Positions 18,536-28,268 are shown, numbered from the stretch's first letter. The stretch is DNA of 64,000 bases from Rickettsiella endosymbiont of Aleochara curtula (GCF_964030935.1 NZ_OZ034990.1:801001-865000); one strand, 5' to 3'. Numbers and translations are program-made. Notes: generated by a model from the sequence alone, not told the origin.

Positions 18536-19879
18536 TTACGCAGTGACTAACTCATCTGTTGAAATAAGTTGTGTTGCCATGGCAATGGCTTCAGCATTTA
18601 AACCGACATTATGCACGCGCAAGTAATCTACGCCCTGTGCGGCCAACTGATAGGACACCATCGCAGTCTCAAAATCTCGATCTGGAAAAGGTTTTTCTGT
18701 GATCAAATTTAGAAAAGATTTTCGTGAATGACCCACCAACAACGGACAATTTAAACGACGAAATTGCTTGATATTTTTTAACAAAAAAATGGATTGTTGC
18801 GATGTTTTTCCAAAACCTATGCCAATATCGAAGATCAGTTGCTTAGCATCAACACCTACATCAAGTAACTCATCGAAGCGCTGTTCAGTCCAATCCATTA
18901 TTTGCTCACATATATTAGGGTGAGAAGCTAAAACAACATTTTTCTGCGCAGGAACGCCAAGATTGTGCATGACTACACACTTTACTGGACTACCTGCGGC
19001 AAGTGCACGCATATTCGGATCAACAAACCCACTGACATCATTAATCCAGTCTATACCCAACTGTATGGCTTTTTCTGCGACGATAGCATGTCGAGTATCG
19101 ATACTAATCTTTGGTTTAAAAGCCCATTGTTTAGTATGTTCTTTTAAGGCGGTTAAAACAGGCTTTAATAATGCCCACTCGGTTTCAGGTAAAACAGGCA
19201 TAGCTCCTGGACGCGTCGATTCGGCTCCTATATCCAAAACTTCAGCTCCTTCACGCACTAACTTTTCCGCTTGCGCTAATGCATTAGGTACAGTTATAAA
19301 TTTGCCGCCATCAGAAAAAGAATCGGGTGTTATATTTAATATTCCCACTAAAGCACTTCCCTCTAAACGATGTGGAAGTTGTTTGGTCCCACAGGGCGCT
19401 AGCTCGCCGGTATAACGTGAACCCCAACGCTGCAATATATCCGTAAATTCTGCTGTTGGATGCTGCCAATCTGGCCACAAATCGAGCAGTGGCCACAAAG
19501 CAAAAGGTCTAGATAATAGCTCGGCGTGGGGTATTTTTAGACCTATTTGATCAATCGCGCAATTATCCCAGGCCAAAATATCAATATCGATAATTCGTGG
19601 CGCCCAACGCTGGCTTTCTTCCCTCCCTAGCTGTCGTTCTATTTGTTTAATAAGTTTTAGCACTTCTAATGGAGACAAATCTGTCTCACAAACAACGGCT
19701 AGATTTAAATAGGGTCGATTCCAAGCCACGGGCGCATACGCAGGGAGTAGTGCTGAAGAGCTATAAAGAGGAGAAATTTGTAAAGGTGCAATCTTCTGTG
19801 ATTTTTGTAATAATTGCAGGCCTAAGCGTAGGTTATTTAAACTATCGCCTAAGTTTGTACCTAAACTGAGTATTAGCAT
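18536..19879 (-). CDS. folKP: Bifunctional HPPK-DHPS (folate biosynthesis)
   Basis: A 447-residue fusion of two successive folate enzymes. Residues 1 to about 160 are 6-hydroxymethyl-dihydropterin pyrophosphokinase (SLGTNLGD, PRIIDIDILAWD, IPHAELLSRPFAL). Residues about 175-447 are dihydropteroate synthase (GILNITPDSFSDGG, DIGAESTRPGA, DVSGF, the GIGFGK segment, and LVGHSRKSF near the sulfonamide site). The reading frame is continuous across the junction. Fused folK-folP is known in Francisella, Chlamydia, plants and apicomplexans, but most gammaproteobacteria keep them apart, with folP next to glmM. Confidence 0.94.
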   Translation of the reverse strand: MLILSLGTNLGDSLNNLRLGLQLLQKSQKIAPLQISPLYSSSALLPAYAPVAWNRPYLNLAVVCETDLSPLEVLKLIKQIERQLGREESQRWAPRIIDIDILAWDNCAIDQIGLKIPHAELLSRPFALWPLLDLWPDWQHPTAEFTDILQRWGSRYTGELAPCGTKQLPHRLEGSALVGILNITPDSFSDGGKFITVPNALAQAEKLVREGAEVLDIGAESTRPGAMPVLPETEWALLKPVLTALKEHTKQWAFKPKISIDTRHAIVAEKAIQLGIDWINDVSGFVDPNMRALAAGSPVKCVVMHNLGVPAQKNVVLASHPNICEQIMDWTEQRFDELLDVGVDAKQLIFDIGIGFGKTSQQSIFLLKNIKQFRRLNCPLLVGHSRKSFLNLITEKPFPDRDFETAMVSYQLAAQGVDYLRVHNVGLNAEAIAMATQLISTDELVTA

Positions 19880-19985
19880 ATTTTTTACCTTAAAGGGCTT
19901 GCCTTTTCGACGTTAAAGGTTTATAGGTTTATCTTAATTAGGTATATAATAAAATTATTACTTTCCCAAGAGGTCATGCGCAGCT

Positions 19986-21920
19986 ATGGATTTCGAACAA
20001 CAACAATCCCGTTTACGAGAGCTTATTGCACACGGTAAAAAGCAAGGATTTGTCACTTACGCTGAAATAAATGACCATCTGTTGGATGATATTATCTCTG
20101 AAGCCGAGCAAGAGCAACTTCAGCTCGATGAAATTATCTTGATGCTCAATGATATCGGCATACCTGTGTATGAAGTTCCGCCGGATATGGAGACTTTACT
20201 CTCTTCGAGCATAGCCAGCAATTCATCGGAAGAAGAAACCAGTTCGGAAAATACTAATATCCTAGGCAATATCGCGGCCGAATTAGGACGCACAACGGAT
20301 CCAGTACGTATGTATATGCGTGAAATGGGTACCGTTGAATTACTCACGCGCGAAGGTGAAATTAAACTTGCCAAACGTATTGAAGAAGGTTTGCAAGCAA
20401 TACTCTCTGCACTCACTCAATATCCAGAAAATGTTTTCGATATACTGAGTGATTATACACGTTATGAACAACAAGAAATCCGCTTAAATGACATTATTAG
20501 TGGATTTCTGGATCTAGAAGAATTATCCATACCTCTCGAACTACCACCCGGAAAAAATATTGTTCCTGAAGGTGAAGTAGACGATGAAGGTTTTAGCGAA
20601 GCTAAAAGCGTTGATGATAAAGACGCCGATGATGATAGCGATGAAACCAAAACTAAAATCGGTACAACCGATGATGAGGAAGGATTTGGTGAACTGGAGG
20701 GCGGACCCGATCCGGAACTAGCTCACACTCGTTTTGCTGAGTTAAAAGCACTTTACGAAGCCTATATTGCTACGCAAAAAAAACTCGGTCGTCATGATAA
20801 AAAAACCCTAAAACAAGCGGCCTTATTAGCCGATGCCTTTACTAAATTTAAGTTAATACCGCGCCAGCTTGATAAGCTGACACGCAAAATGCGTGAGCTA
20901 TTAGAAAAAGTTCGCATGCAAGAACGTATCATCATGCGTTTATGTATTAATGAAGCCAAAATGCCACGCCAACTTTTCATTAGCACTTTTCCAAAAAATG
21001 AAACCAATGAAAATTTTCTCAAAAAACACATCAATGCTAAAAAGACTTATTCGCAAGCTTTAAAAACTTTACACACACCCGTCACGAACGCGCAAAATAA
21101 GTTGCGTGAGTTAGAAAAAACCATAAGCATGACGATAGCTGAAATAAAAGAAATCAATCGCCAAATGTCAGCAGGTGAAGCTAAAGCGCGACGGGCAAAA
21201 AAAGAAATGGTCGAAGCCAATTTACGGCTCGTTATTTCTATTGCCAAAAAATATACCAACCGTGGTTTGCAATTCCTTGATTTAATTCAAGAAGGTAATA
21301 TAGGCTTGATGAAGGCCGTCGATAAATTTGAATATCGGCGCGGCTATAAGTTTTCAACTTATGCCACTTGGTGGATACGACAAGCCATCACCCGCTCTAT
21401 TGCCGATCAGGCACGAACTATCCGTATTCCTGTGCATATGATTGAAACGATTAACAAGCTGAATCGTATTTCACGCCAAATATTACAAGCAACGGGGAAA
21501 GAACCCTCGCCCGAAGATCTCAGTAAAAAAATGGGTTTACCTGAAGATAAAATCCGTAAAATTCTTAAAATTGCTAAAGAACCCATTTCCATGGAAACAC
21601 CGATTGGTGATGAAGATGGTGATTCCCATATAGGTGATTTTATAGAAGACGCAACCGCCTTATCGCCCATCGATGCCGCTACCATCGAAGGTCTACGCGA
21701 AACTGCACAGCGAGTTCTTGCATCGCTGACTCCGCGTGAAGCAAAAGTATTACGCATGCGCTTCGGTATCGACATGAATACCGACCACACGTTGGAAGAA
21801 GTAGGTAAGCAATTTGATGTAACACGTGAGCGTATTCGACAAATTGAAGCCAAGGCATTACGCAAACTACGTCATCCTACCCGTTCAGAACCCTTGCGTA
21901 GTTTTCTCGACCAAGAATAA
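19986..21920 (+). CDS. rpoD: RNA polymerase primary sigma factor RpoD (sigma-70)
   Basis: The 644-residue housekeeping sigma factor. Region 1.1 occupies about residues 1-80, region 1.2 starts at [11 protein letters not shown] near 104, and a long acidic non-conserved region follows (many D/E around 190-240). Region 2 (about 405-480) contains [17 protein letters not shown] and [15 protein letters not shown]. Region 3 follows with [14 protein letters not shown], and region 4 ends with a DNA-binding helix-turn-helix ([20 protein letters not shown]). Length is slightly above the E. coli 613. It stands alone here, without the usual rpsU-dnaG upstream, and a strong terminator follows. Confidence 0.97.
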   Translation: MDFEQQQSRLRELIAHGKKQGFVTYAEINDHLLDDIISEAEQEQLQLDEIILMLNDIGIPVYEVPPDMETLLSSSIASNSSEEETSSENTNILGNIAAELGRTTDPVRMYMREMGTVELLTREGEIKLAKRIEEGLQAILSALTQYPENVFDILSDYTRYEQQEIRLNDIISGFLDLEELSIPLELPPGKNIVPEGEVDDEGFSEAKSVDDKDADDDSDETKTKIGTTDDEEGFGELEGGPDPELAHTRFAELKALYEAYIATQKKLGRHDKKTLKQAALLADAFTKFKLIPRQLDKLTRKMRELLEKVRMQERIIMRLCINEAKMPRQLFISTFPKNETNENFLKKHINAKKTYSQALKTLHTPVTNAQNKLRELEKTISMTIAEIKEINRQMSAGEAKARRAKKEMVEANLRLVISIAKKYTNRGLQFLDLIQEGNIGLMKAVDKFEYRRGYKFSTYATWWIRQAITRSIADQARTIRIPVHMIETINKLNRISRQILQATGKEPSPEDLSKKMGLPEDKIRKILKIAKEPISMETPIGDEDGDSHIGDFIEDATALSPIDAATIEGLRETAQRVLASLTPREAKVLRMRFGIDMNTDHTLEEVGKQFDVTRERIRQIEAKALRKLRHPTRSEPLRSFLDQE

Positions 21921-21931
21921 CAAAACAGGGG

Positions 21932-21970
21932 AAGAGGAATAGATAATGAATATCCATTCCTCTTTTTTTT
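21932..21970 (+). terminator. Rho-independent terminator of rpoD
   Basis: AAGAGGAAT (21932-21940) pairs with ATTCCTCTT (21956-21964) around a 15-base loop, and the descending arm runs into an eight-base T tract. It sits 12 bases after the rpoD stop and just before the 3' end of the convergent gene. Confidence 0.85.
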
Positions 21971-21976
21971 ATCCAC

Positions 21977-23023
21977 TCAAGGTTTAATGACAGCGGATAA
22001 AGGTGGAGTTTTTTGCTCGAGTTGTTCTGCATTTTCAGGATTATGCTTTGAGAAAAAACTTCCAATATGGCTAGCTGCCGTGACAATATCTTTACGCACA
22101 TTACGCAACACTGGACTGATAATCGGTAGATTTCTAAAAACATGGAAGCCAATTAAACTGCCCATTATTAAACTATTGCCATTACTAGAATTCGCTGCAT
22201 TATAGTCTGAAGAGGACTCATTAATAAGCCGATAAGCATTCATTTGTGATAAAGAATGGTTGGAAGGTAACGTTGTTATAGATTGGGTATTTTCAGAAAG
22301 ACCTTGCTCATCTGATTGTAAACTTTGCAATATTTGATAGGAATCCAACTTGATTTCATCGTTGGCGGCTCGAACACCTCTAACAGCTCTCTCAGTACCA
22401 TTGACCCATTCATCAAAACCCCCGCGTTGGTCCACTAGATGGACAGTACGCCCGTTTTGAATGGTTTCGTTTTTAACCCTATTGATAATTGCAACGGGTA
22501 ATCTAACCGAAGTTTCATTCGCATAAAGCGCGTAATTAGCTAAGCGTAAATTAAGCGTCCAAGGGACCACTCTATTTTGGGCACGTACGTAAGAAGAATT
22601 TTCGAGTATTTCCTTTTTTATATCAGCTTCATTATTGTCATTTAATGCCTTACATAACTTAGGACCTATTAAGTTAGGATTGGAATAACACAGAATAATT
22701 AAACTCAGTAGTTGATTGGAGGTAAATACTTGATTTTTTAAGTTTGGATAAATAATTCCATTTTTGCTATTTTCCCTATCAAACTTATTCTTTACACTAA
22801 TTGCTCGAGTAAGTATTTGAGACAAATTAATATTATTGATCGATATTATCGAATTATAATGACCCAATACCTCTAACCAATCTTGAGCTTGGTGATTTTT
22901 TATTTTTTCAATTAATTGATTTATACTTAAATTATCAAGATTTTTAGTGACAATTAAATTAAGAATCGCTTTAAGTTCATTTTCTTCATGGGTTGGTAAT
23001 GTAATCCATAATGTTTCACTCAT
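21977..23023 (-). CDS. Hypothetical protein, tandem paralogue 1
   Basis: A 348-residue protein I do not recognise. It is clearly related to the next gene: both begin with an LWI(T/S)LP segment and share N-terminal helices (NHQAQDWLEVLGHYNSI). Both have a central CYSNPNLIGPKLCKALNDNN block followed by an NLRLANYALYAN stretch. Near the C-terminus a hydrophobic segment (LIMGSLIGFHVFRNLPII) precedes a short basic tail. There is no signal peptide. AAGGAGTGA before the ATG supports the start. Low GC and asparagine richness, location between core genes and lack of recognisable homology fit a lineage-specific, possibly secreted, protein; this is inference. Confidence 0.75.
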   Translation of the reverse strand: MSETLWITLPTHEENELKAILNLIVTKNLDNLSINQLIEKIKNHQAQDWLEVLGHYNSIISINNINLSQILTRAISVKNKFDRENSKNGIIYPNLKNQVFTSNQLLSLIILCYSNPNLIGPKLCKALNDNNEADIKKEILENSSYVRAQNRVVPWTLNLRLANYALYANETSVRLPVAIINRVKNETIQNGRTVHLVDQRGGFDEWVNGTERAVRGVRAANDEIKLDSYQILQSLQSDEQGLSENTQSITTLPSNHSLSQMNAYRLINESSSDYNAANSSNGNSLIMGSLIGFHVFRNLPIISPVLRNVRKDIVTAASHIGSFFSKHNPENAEQLEQKTPPLSAVIKP

Positions 23024-23241
23024 AAAATCACTCCTTATTTAATATATTCTTTAAATAAAGTAACATGCAGAATATTAATTTACAAACAAAAATAGAAAAA
23101 ATTAATTAAAATTATAATAAAAATAATTAATTTTAATAAGAAAATTTTTTAGAATTATCTTATAGTGGTTTATTTTATAAAATATTTTATAAGGAAATAA
23201 GGTGAAAATTAACTGTTTTATATCGCTCACTTTTCATGCTA

Positions 23242-24180
23242 TCAAGTAGTTGTCGGAGAGGAAAATCTGCTAGTTTGCTCAATTTGTTCAGGGCGCAGAG
23301 TATTTTGTTTTAGGAAAAAATTTCTAATATATCTCAACGTATTTCCAATATCTTTATGAATATTACCTACGACTACACCTAGCACGGGCGTATTTTTTAC
23401 CAAATGAAAAAACGCCAAACTACCGACTAATACACTATCAATATGATTGCTGTTTCCCGCGTTAGTTGGCAAAGAAGATTTTTCAGCGGTAACAGCAAGA
23501 TAAGTAGAAGATTCTATTGCTGGTGATGTTTCAAAATAAATACTTGCATTATTCTTTAAAGGAGCAGCAACCGGCCGCCAAAAACTTTGATTTATAAAAC
23601 TAAATTGGCCTACTTCTAATAATGTTATGTCTTCTCTTACTGTTCCTGCTCTCACACTATTTCGAACAGTGTCTGGTAACTGAACTGCGGGGGAATTAGC
23701 ATAAAATGCATAATTCAGTAGGCGTAAATTACTAACCGCTGGCACTATCCTTCGTTGCGCTTTTACATAAGCAGAGTTTTCTAAAATTTCTTTAGCTATA
23801 CCTTTGCTATTATTATCTTTGAGTGCTTTACATAATTTACGCCCAACTAAATCCGGATCAGAATAACATAGAATAATTAAGCTAATGAGTTGATTAGGTT
23901 TAAATAATTTATCTTCTAACGCTTCTTCATGACGTAGAAATTGGTTATTTAAGCTTAGCGTCTTTGCAAGTAATTCTGATAAATTAATATCATCCACTGC
24001 AGTAATATTATTATAGTGTGCAAATACTTGTTTCCAGTCATTTGCTTTATTATCAATTAAATCAAGCAATAATTGTTTGACACTTAAAGAAGGTAATTTT
24101 CTTTTATTAATAAATTTTAAAACGTTATTAATCTCTTGCGCTACTTGCTCAGGTAAGGAAATCCACAATATTTCTCTCAT
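23242..24180 (-). CDS. Hypothetical protein, tandem paralogue 2
   Basis: A 312-residue protein paralogous to the gene at 21977-23023, in the same orientation and upstream of it. Corresponding blocks are ILWISLPEQV, NDWKQVFAHYNNITAVDDINLSEL with its leucine pattern, CYSDPDLVGRKLCKALKDNN and NLRLLNYAFYAN. The C-terminus again has a hydrophobic stretch (VLVGSLAFFHLVKNTPVLG) and a basic tail. AAGGGAAAA precedes the ATG. The 218-base gap to paralogue 1 is very AT-rich with no gene visible. The function is unknown; the family may be an effector expansion. Confidence 0.75.
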   Translation of the reverse strand: MREILWISLPEQVAQEINNVLKFINKRKLPSLSVKQLLLDLIDNKANDWKQVFAHYNNITAVDDINLSELLAKTLSLNNQFLRHEEALEDKLFKPNQLISLIILCYSDPDLVGRKLCKALKDNNSKGIAKEILENSAYVKAQRRIVPAVSNLRLLNYAFYANSPAVQLPDTVRNSVRAGTVREDITLLEVGQFSFINQSFWRPVAAPLKNNASIYFETSPAIESSTYLAVTAEKSSLPTNAGNSNHIDSVLVGSLAFFHLVKNTPVLGVVVGNIHKDIGNTLRYIRNFFLKQNTLRPEQIEQTSRFSSPTTT

Positions 24181-24241
24181 AAATTTTCCCTTTTATAAAA
24201 ATTGAGCGGTTAAACTAACACGCAATATTTTTATTTTCAAA

Positions 24242-24356
24242 TATACGCTTCGCACTTGAATAAATGCCCACTCAAGTCGCAGTCCTCATGTATTATTAAT
24301 ACACTCCGATTGCTTATTATCGCAGCGTTGCCAAAAACTTAATTGCTGTAAATATA
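24242..24356. repeat. MITE-like dispersed repeat, copy D (degenerate, inverted)
   Basis: In reverse orientation to copies A-C: it starts TATACGCTTCGCACTTGAA, contains GTCCTCATGTATTATTAATAC and ends TTGCTGTAAATATA. Several substitutions in the termini and interior indicate an older copy. It fills the gap between the ligase gene and paralogue 2. Confidence 0.7.
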
Positions 24357-24400
24357 ATAATGAAAAATTAAATGAATAAAATTAATTTCTTAATCCAGAT

Positions 24401-25774
24401 TTATTTATGCAAAGATATTACTTCTTCAGCATCTAATGTTTGAATATTTATTTTGGATGGTTGCTCATGTCGATAAAGATAGTTTCGTAAATACTTTGAA
24501 ATATGAGTACGAATATAGAGTTCGTTAGTAGTAATGACATTAAGTTCATATCCTAAAATTAAATCCTGCTCGGATATTAACTTGATATTAACACTGATAA
24601 CACTCTGCAATTCTAAAACAACTTGTTTTATCGCATCTAAATTAACTTTCTCACCGTGTATGACAAGAAAATTTGAACATCTTCCTCGAAAAAATAAATA
24701 ACCATCTTGATCTATCTGAAAACAATCGCCGGTTTGCAACCAACGACCTGATGCTAAATGGTGAAAAGTCGGTTTTTCAGACGATCCAAGTCGTTGCTTA
24801 AGACATGTATCTGTTTTTAAGTACAACTCACACCCTGCCGCTCTGGGCTCTAAATGGGTTTCTATCTGTGGAAGTACACGCCCCACTGAAGCAAATTTTG
24901 CAGCTGATTCCGTATGGGCCGCTAACGTCGCTACACGCGGGCCTGCTTCTGTTAAGCCATACGTTATATAACATTCTTGAAGAGGATTTAAGCGCAGAAA
25001 ATGTATAATTTCATCTTTACTAAATAAATCACCGCCTATGGTTACTACTCTTAAACAACTCGGTAAAGCATAATCTGGTTTAAGCAACCGACGCGCTAAT
25101 AAAGGTGTGATACTAATTACTGAAACCTGTTTTTCCTGGAGGGTCTTTATAAAAAAACTCTCATTAAATGGAGGGCCTGTAATCAGCAATCTCGCACCAA
25201 CCGTTAATGCGGCTAATGCTTGCGCGACAAACGCGTAAGAATAATATAGAGGTAAATTCACTAACACCGTATCTTTAGCGGTCAGTCCAATCGCATTGAC
25301 ATGTTTATTGGCATTACGCCAGAGTGATTCGATATCAAACACACAGCCACTAGCAAATCCCGAGGTACCAGACGTAGTTAAGACTATTTCTCCTGGATTT
25401 AAATGAATTTTTTCTTGCTGTGAACATAAATAAAAAGTCTGCTCACCCATATTAAAACGTTGCTGATAAGATATAGCTGCGATTTGTAACGCACCCTGTA
25501 TAAAACCATGGAAGCCAAACCTGGTTTGTAAATCTAATAAGCGTAACTTCGGCAATGTCGGAGCTGCTAAGATAGGAACAAAACCCGCATCTAATATCGC
25601 TAAAACATGATAGAGCAAGTCCACTGAGTTAGCCAAAGATACTAATATAGCCGCACCTTTAGGTATTACTTGTAGCGTAAGCCAAAAATTATTAATTTCT
25701 TGTCGATGATTAGGCTTCAGATCCGAGATATTTTCTATATTGTTAACATTCTGATCAGAAACTTTCATCATCAC
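24401..25774 (-). CDS. AMP-forming acyl/aryl-CoA or acyl-ACP ligase
   Basis: A 457-residue ANL-superfamily adenylating enzyme, last gene of the seven-gene cluster. Such enzymes activate a carboxylate as acyl-AMP and pass it to CoA or a carrier-protein thiol. Seen are the P-loop-like VLTTSGTSGFASG, the YGLTEAGPR motif, TGDCFQID and the hinge segment FRGRCSNFLVIHGEKVNLD. The protein is shorter than typical 500+ residue ligases, and the usual C-terminal lysine motif (PxTxxGK) is not evident, the chain ending VISLHK. The start overlaps the preceding gene by up to 20 bases. A plausible role is loading a starter acid onto the cluster ACP; the substrate cannot be read. Confidence 0.8.
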   Translation of the reverse strand: MMMKVSDQNVNNIENISDLKPNHRQEINNFWLTLQVIPKGAAILVSLANSVDLLYHVLAILDAGFVPILAAPTLPKLRLLDLQTRFGFHGFIQGALQIAAISYQQRFNMGEQTFYLCSQQEKIHLNPGEIVLTTSGTSGFASGCVFDIESLWRNANKHVNAIGLTAKDTVLVNLPLYYSYAFVAQALAALTVGARLLITGPPFNESFFIKTLQEKQVSVISITPLLARRLLKPDYALPSCLRVVTIGGDLFSKDEIIHFLRLNPLQECYITYGLTEAGPRVATLAAHTESAAKFASVGRVLPQIETHLEPRAAGCELYLKTDTCLKQRLGSSEKPTFHHLASGRWLQTGDCFQIDQDGYLFFRGRCSNFLVIHGEKVNLDAIKQVVLELQSVISVNIKLISEQDLILGYELNVITTNELYIRTHISKYLRNYLYRHEQPSKINIQTLDAEEVISLHK

Positions 25775-26297
25775 ATTTCCTACTCACATCGCTAAGCGCA
25801 TTCCCAAGCCTTTCATTTTCAACAAAAATATGTTCGACTTCAGCATGACTTTCATGATCCTGTTTAATCACAAAAATTGTTTTTAAGCCTTGGTGAAGCC
25901 AATGCTGAATAATCACTTCTATCGTTGGTAAAGCAGTTTGTACTGGCATACATAAATTGAGTGTGGGGCCATGAAAATGAAAAGTAGCACAGATCATGGA
26001 AATGCTAGCTGCTGCATTCGCTGCAGTAAAATGAAAAGGAGAAACACGCCTGCTGGTCAATAAACTCTTTGACACCTGCTGCGAAGCTTGCTTTGGATAA
26101 CTTTTACCGCAAAGAATAACAGCCACATCATCGCCATTAGGTCTTTGATCCGGCAATTGCAATAACTCATAAACGCCTAATAAACCAGGCCAAATGACTG
26201 GATCGATATAGCGAATATGTTGAATTAATGATGTGGGAAAATCTTCTCGAATGGCTCGTTCTATAATAATCTTTCTCAATCGATAGGATTGCTGCAT
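25755..26297 (-). CDS. Beta-ketoacyl-synthase-like protein without active-site cysteine
   Basis: A 180-residue protein resembling the short ketoacyl-synthase-like family found beside FabF-type genes in aryl polyene and related clusters (Ketoacyl-synt_2). The recognisable block is VSPFHFTAANAAASISMICA followed by HGPTLNL and a helix TALPTIEVIIQHW, which corresponds to the N-terminal thiolase-fold region. The TAC motif of a catalytic ketosynthase is missing. Its ATG directly follows the TGA of the ketosynthase gene, and its 3' end overlaps the ligase gene. A scaffolding or chain-length role with the ketosynthase is inferred. Confidence 0.65.
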   Translation of the reverse strand: MQQSYRLRKIIIERAIREDFPTSLIQHIRYIDPVIWPGLLGVYELLQLPDQRPNGDDVAVILCGKSYPKQASQQVSKSLLTSRRVSPFHFTAANAAASISMICATFHFHGPTLNLCMPVQTALPTIEVIIQHWLHQGLKTIFVIKQDHESHAEVEHIFVENERLGNALSDVSRKCDDESF

Positions 26298-27395
26298 TCA
26301 AGCGGCCTTTAAAATAATGCTAGTATCAAAGCCGCCAAAACCTAGCGTTAGACTCATACCATAATGAGCATTGATACTAGTTTCTTGCTTCAATACCGGC
26401 GTAAAAAAATCTTTTATGGGGTTAACTAAGCCAGTAATAGGTGGGACTTGTTGACGTCGCAATGACTCAATCAATGCAATTAACTCGATACTACCGGTAG
26501 CACCTAGACTATGACCAAATGCACCCTTAGTTGCAAAAATAATCGGTTGATGCTGAAATACATGCCGATAAGCCTCTAATTCAATTTGATCATTCAGTCG
26601 TGTGCCAGAACCATGCGCATTAATAATTCCAATATCATCCGGTGAAATACCACTTTCGCGACATGCGCGTTGTATGGCATAGATCGCGCCAATCGCTTTA
26701 GCATCAGGTGCGGTAAGTCCAGCGCCATCATTGGCACTACCACCGCCACAATAATAGGCATAAATGTCTTGCTGATTAATAGGTGCTCTTGCCAATACTA
26801 AAAAACCAGCACCCTCTCCTAACACTGTCCCTGTACGAGCCTCATCAAAAGGTTTTAAATATCCTGATGCTAAAGTGCCTAATGCGGTATGTGCTAAACG
26901 TTTTGCATCGCTTAAAATATCAACGCCGCCGCAAATACAGAGATCATACTCACCCGCTGCAATGAGCATACCCGCTAAATAGACGACATCAGCGCCTGAA
27001 GAGCAAGCGGTAGAAAGCGTGATGACTTGTTTGATGCCACTTACTTCTGCCAGTTGTTGTCCCCAAGCATCTAAGTCAGCTTCGGCTGCGCTTGGATCAT
27101 CCAGACGCGCACCAAAACTAGTTCCCACAATTAACGCAACGCGCTTATAAAGGCTTAGATCAATAGACTGTATGCTAGCAGCTAACGTTTTTTTTGCCAA
27201 TTGCAAGAAACGTTCACTGGACGACTGGTTTAAACCCTGGATACTTGCTGCTAAATTATTTTTTAACGATACCTTGGTAGGACATTCAGTGATTCCAGTT
27301 CGGCCAGCACAGAGTGCTCCCCAAACATCATCAATATCATTACCTAATGCAGTTGACCAAGCTCGCCCAATAATAGGTATCGGCTCAGCTACCAT
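26298..27395 (-). CDS. Beta-ketoacyl-[ACP] synthase (FabF/KS type)
   Basis: A 365-residue condensing enzyme with an intact Cys-His-His triad: Cys131 in STACSSGAD, His261 in NAHGSGTRLND and His295 in KGAFGHSLGATG. It would extend an ACP-bound acyl chain by decarboxylative condensation. It is about 45 residues shorter than E. coli FabF. It overlaps the dehydratase gene by 7 bases, and the ketosynthase-like gene starts immediately after it. The context of dedicated ACP, thioesterase and ligase argues for secondary metabolism or a specialised lipid over primary fatty acid synthesis. Confidence 0.88.
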   Translation of the reverse strand: MVAEPIPIIGRAWSTALGNDIDDVWGALCAGRTGITECPTKVSLKNNLAASIQGLNQSSSERFLQLAKKTLAASIQSIDLSLYKRVALIVGTSFGARLDDPSAAEADLDAWGQQLAEVSGIKQVITLSTACSSGADVVYLAGMLIAAGEYDLCICGGVDILSDAKRLAHTALGTLASGYLKPFDEARTGTVLGEGAGFLVLARAPINQQDIYAYYCGGGSANDGAGLTAPDAKAIGAIYAIQRACRESGISPDDIGIINAHGSGTRLNDQIELEAYRHVFQHQPIIFATKGAFGHSLGATGSIELIALIESLRRQQVPPITGLVNPIKDFFTPVLKQETSINAHYGMSLTLGFGGFDTSIILKAA

Positions 27396-27871
27396 GCAAC
27401 CTCCGTAAATTGCGTCACAGCAACACGTTTAATATTTGCTTTCATTGCGGCAACTCGTTTTCCATGCACTAATGCTTCGCCGTTAAAGAAAATAATATCC
27501 TGATAGAGCTTTTCAACCGATAAATGTAGGTCAACTTGATCACCCGGTACGATAGGAGCAAAAAAACGGCCATTAATCGCGCCTACTACGGTTACTTCGT
27601 CCTCTTGCAATAATCGTGTACTCAACTGAAATAAAAGTATTCCCGCTTGACTAAAACTCTGTAATAAATGTGTACCTGGAAATATTGCGCGTTCAGGAAA
27701 ATGCCCGGCCATGCAATCCATATTCCCGGAAATTGCCAGTATTGCCGCTAAATAAACACCTGGCTCATAGTCAATCACGCGATCTAAATAGATCATAGGA
27801 TGTTTATGGCGCAGCCATTTTTTTATTTCACTAAACCCCAATCCTTTTTTTTGTTCAAGCAGGACAGACAT
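27389..27871 (-). CDS. FabZ-like hot-dog dehydratase with substituted catalytic Glu
   Basis: A 160-residue hot-dog protein of the FabZ/FabA type, which dehydrates beta-hydroxyacyl-ACP. The segment KHPMIYLDRV and the central GHFPERAIFPGTHLLQSFSQ match the family. His57 is the expected catalytic His; the residue 14 positions on, glutamate in FabZ (H54/E68 spacing), is Gln71 here. It may therefore be weakly active, act with altered chemistry, or serve another hot-dog function. Translationally coupled on both sides (17-base and 7-base overlaps). Confidence 0.75.
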   Translation of the reverse strand: MSVLLEQKKGLGFSEIKKWLRHKHPMIYLDRVIDYEPGVYLAAILAISGNMDCMAGHFPERAIFPGTHLLQSFSQAGILLFQLSTRLLQEDEVTVVGAINGRFFAPIVPGDQVDLHLSVEKLYQDIIFFNGEALVHGKRVAAMKANIKRVAVTQFTEVAW

Positions 27872-28268
27872 TCACTTCCCCCAATATTTTTGATATAAAT
27901 TCAGGAATCCGCGCTGGTTTATTATTTTTACCTACATAACAAAAGGTCATTTGAGCTTTATTGCGCTGCACTTCGGTATTATCCGCATATAATATGAAGC
28001 CTAACTCAAACGTAACCTGTCGCATTTTTACTAATAACATCTCTATTTGTAACACTTCAGCAAATACCGAGGGAGCTATAAAGTTCATTTGTAACTCTGT
28101 CACACGTAAGCTATGGATAAGATTTTCTTCATCCATAAGCTGAAGGCTATGTTTACGAATAAAATTAAGAAAAACCGTTTCAAAAAAGATAGCATAACGC
28201 GAAAAATGAACCACGCCCGATGCATCAGTATCGATGTGTTCTACACATCGTGTATCAGTATAAAGCAT
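27855..28268 (-). CDS. 4-hydroxybenzoyl-CoA thioesterase family (YbgC-like) protein
   Basis: A 137-residue hot-dog thioesterase. The N-terminal EHIDTDASGVVHFSRYAIFFE fits the 4HBT active-site loop with catalytic Asp (D13/D15 region) and the G-V-V-H turn. It probably releases acyl chains from ACP or CoA. It overlaps the aminotransferase gene by 14 bases and the dehydratase gene by 17. Such small thioesterases are common in aryl polyene-type and other type II fatty-acid-like clusters. Confidence 0.8.
   Translation of the reverse strand: MLYTDTRCVEHIDTDASGVVHFSRYAIFFETVFLNFIRKHSLQLMDEENLIHSLRVTELQMNFIAPSVFAEVLQIEMLLVKMRQVTFELGFILYADNTEVQRNKAQMTFCYVGKNNKPARIPEFISKILGEVNVCPA

Noticed and set aside
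18963..19415. 150-codon frame on the plus strand
   Set aside because: Antisense to the well-supported folKP gene; composition shows no recognisable protein.
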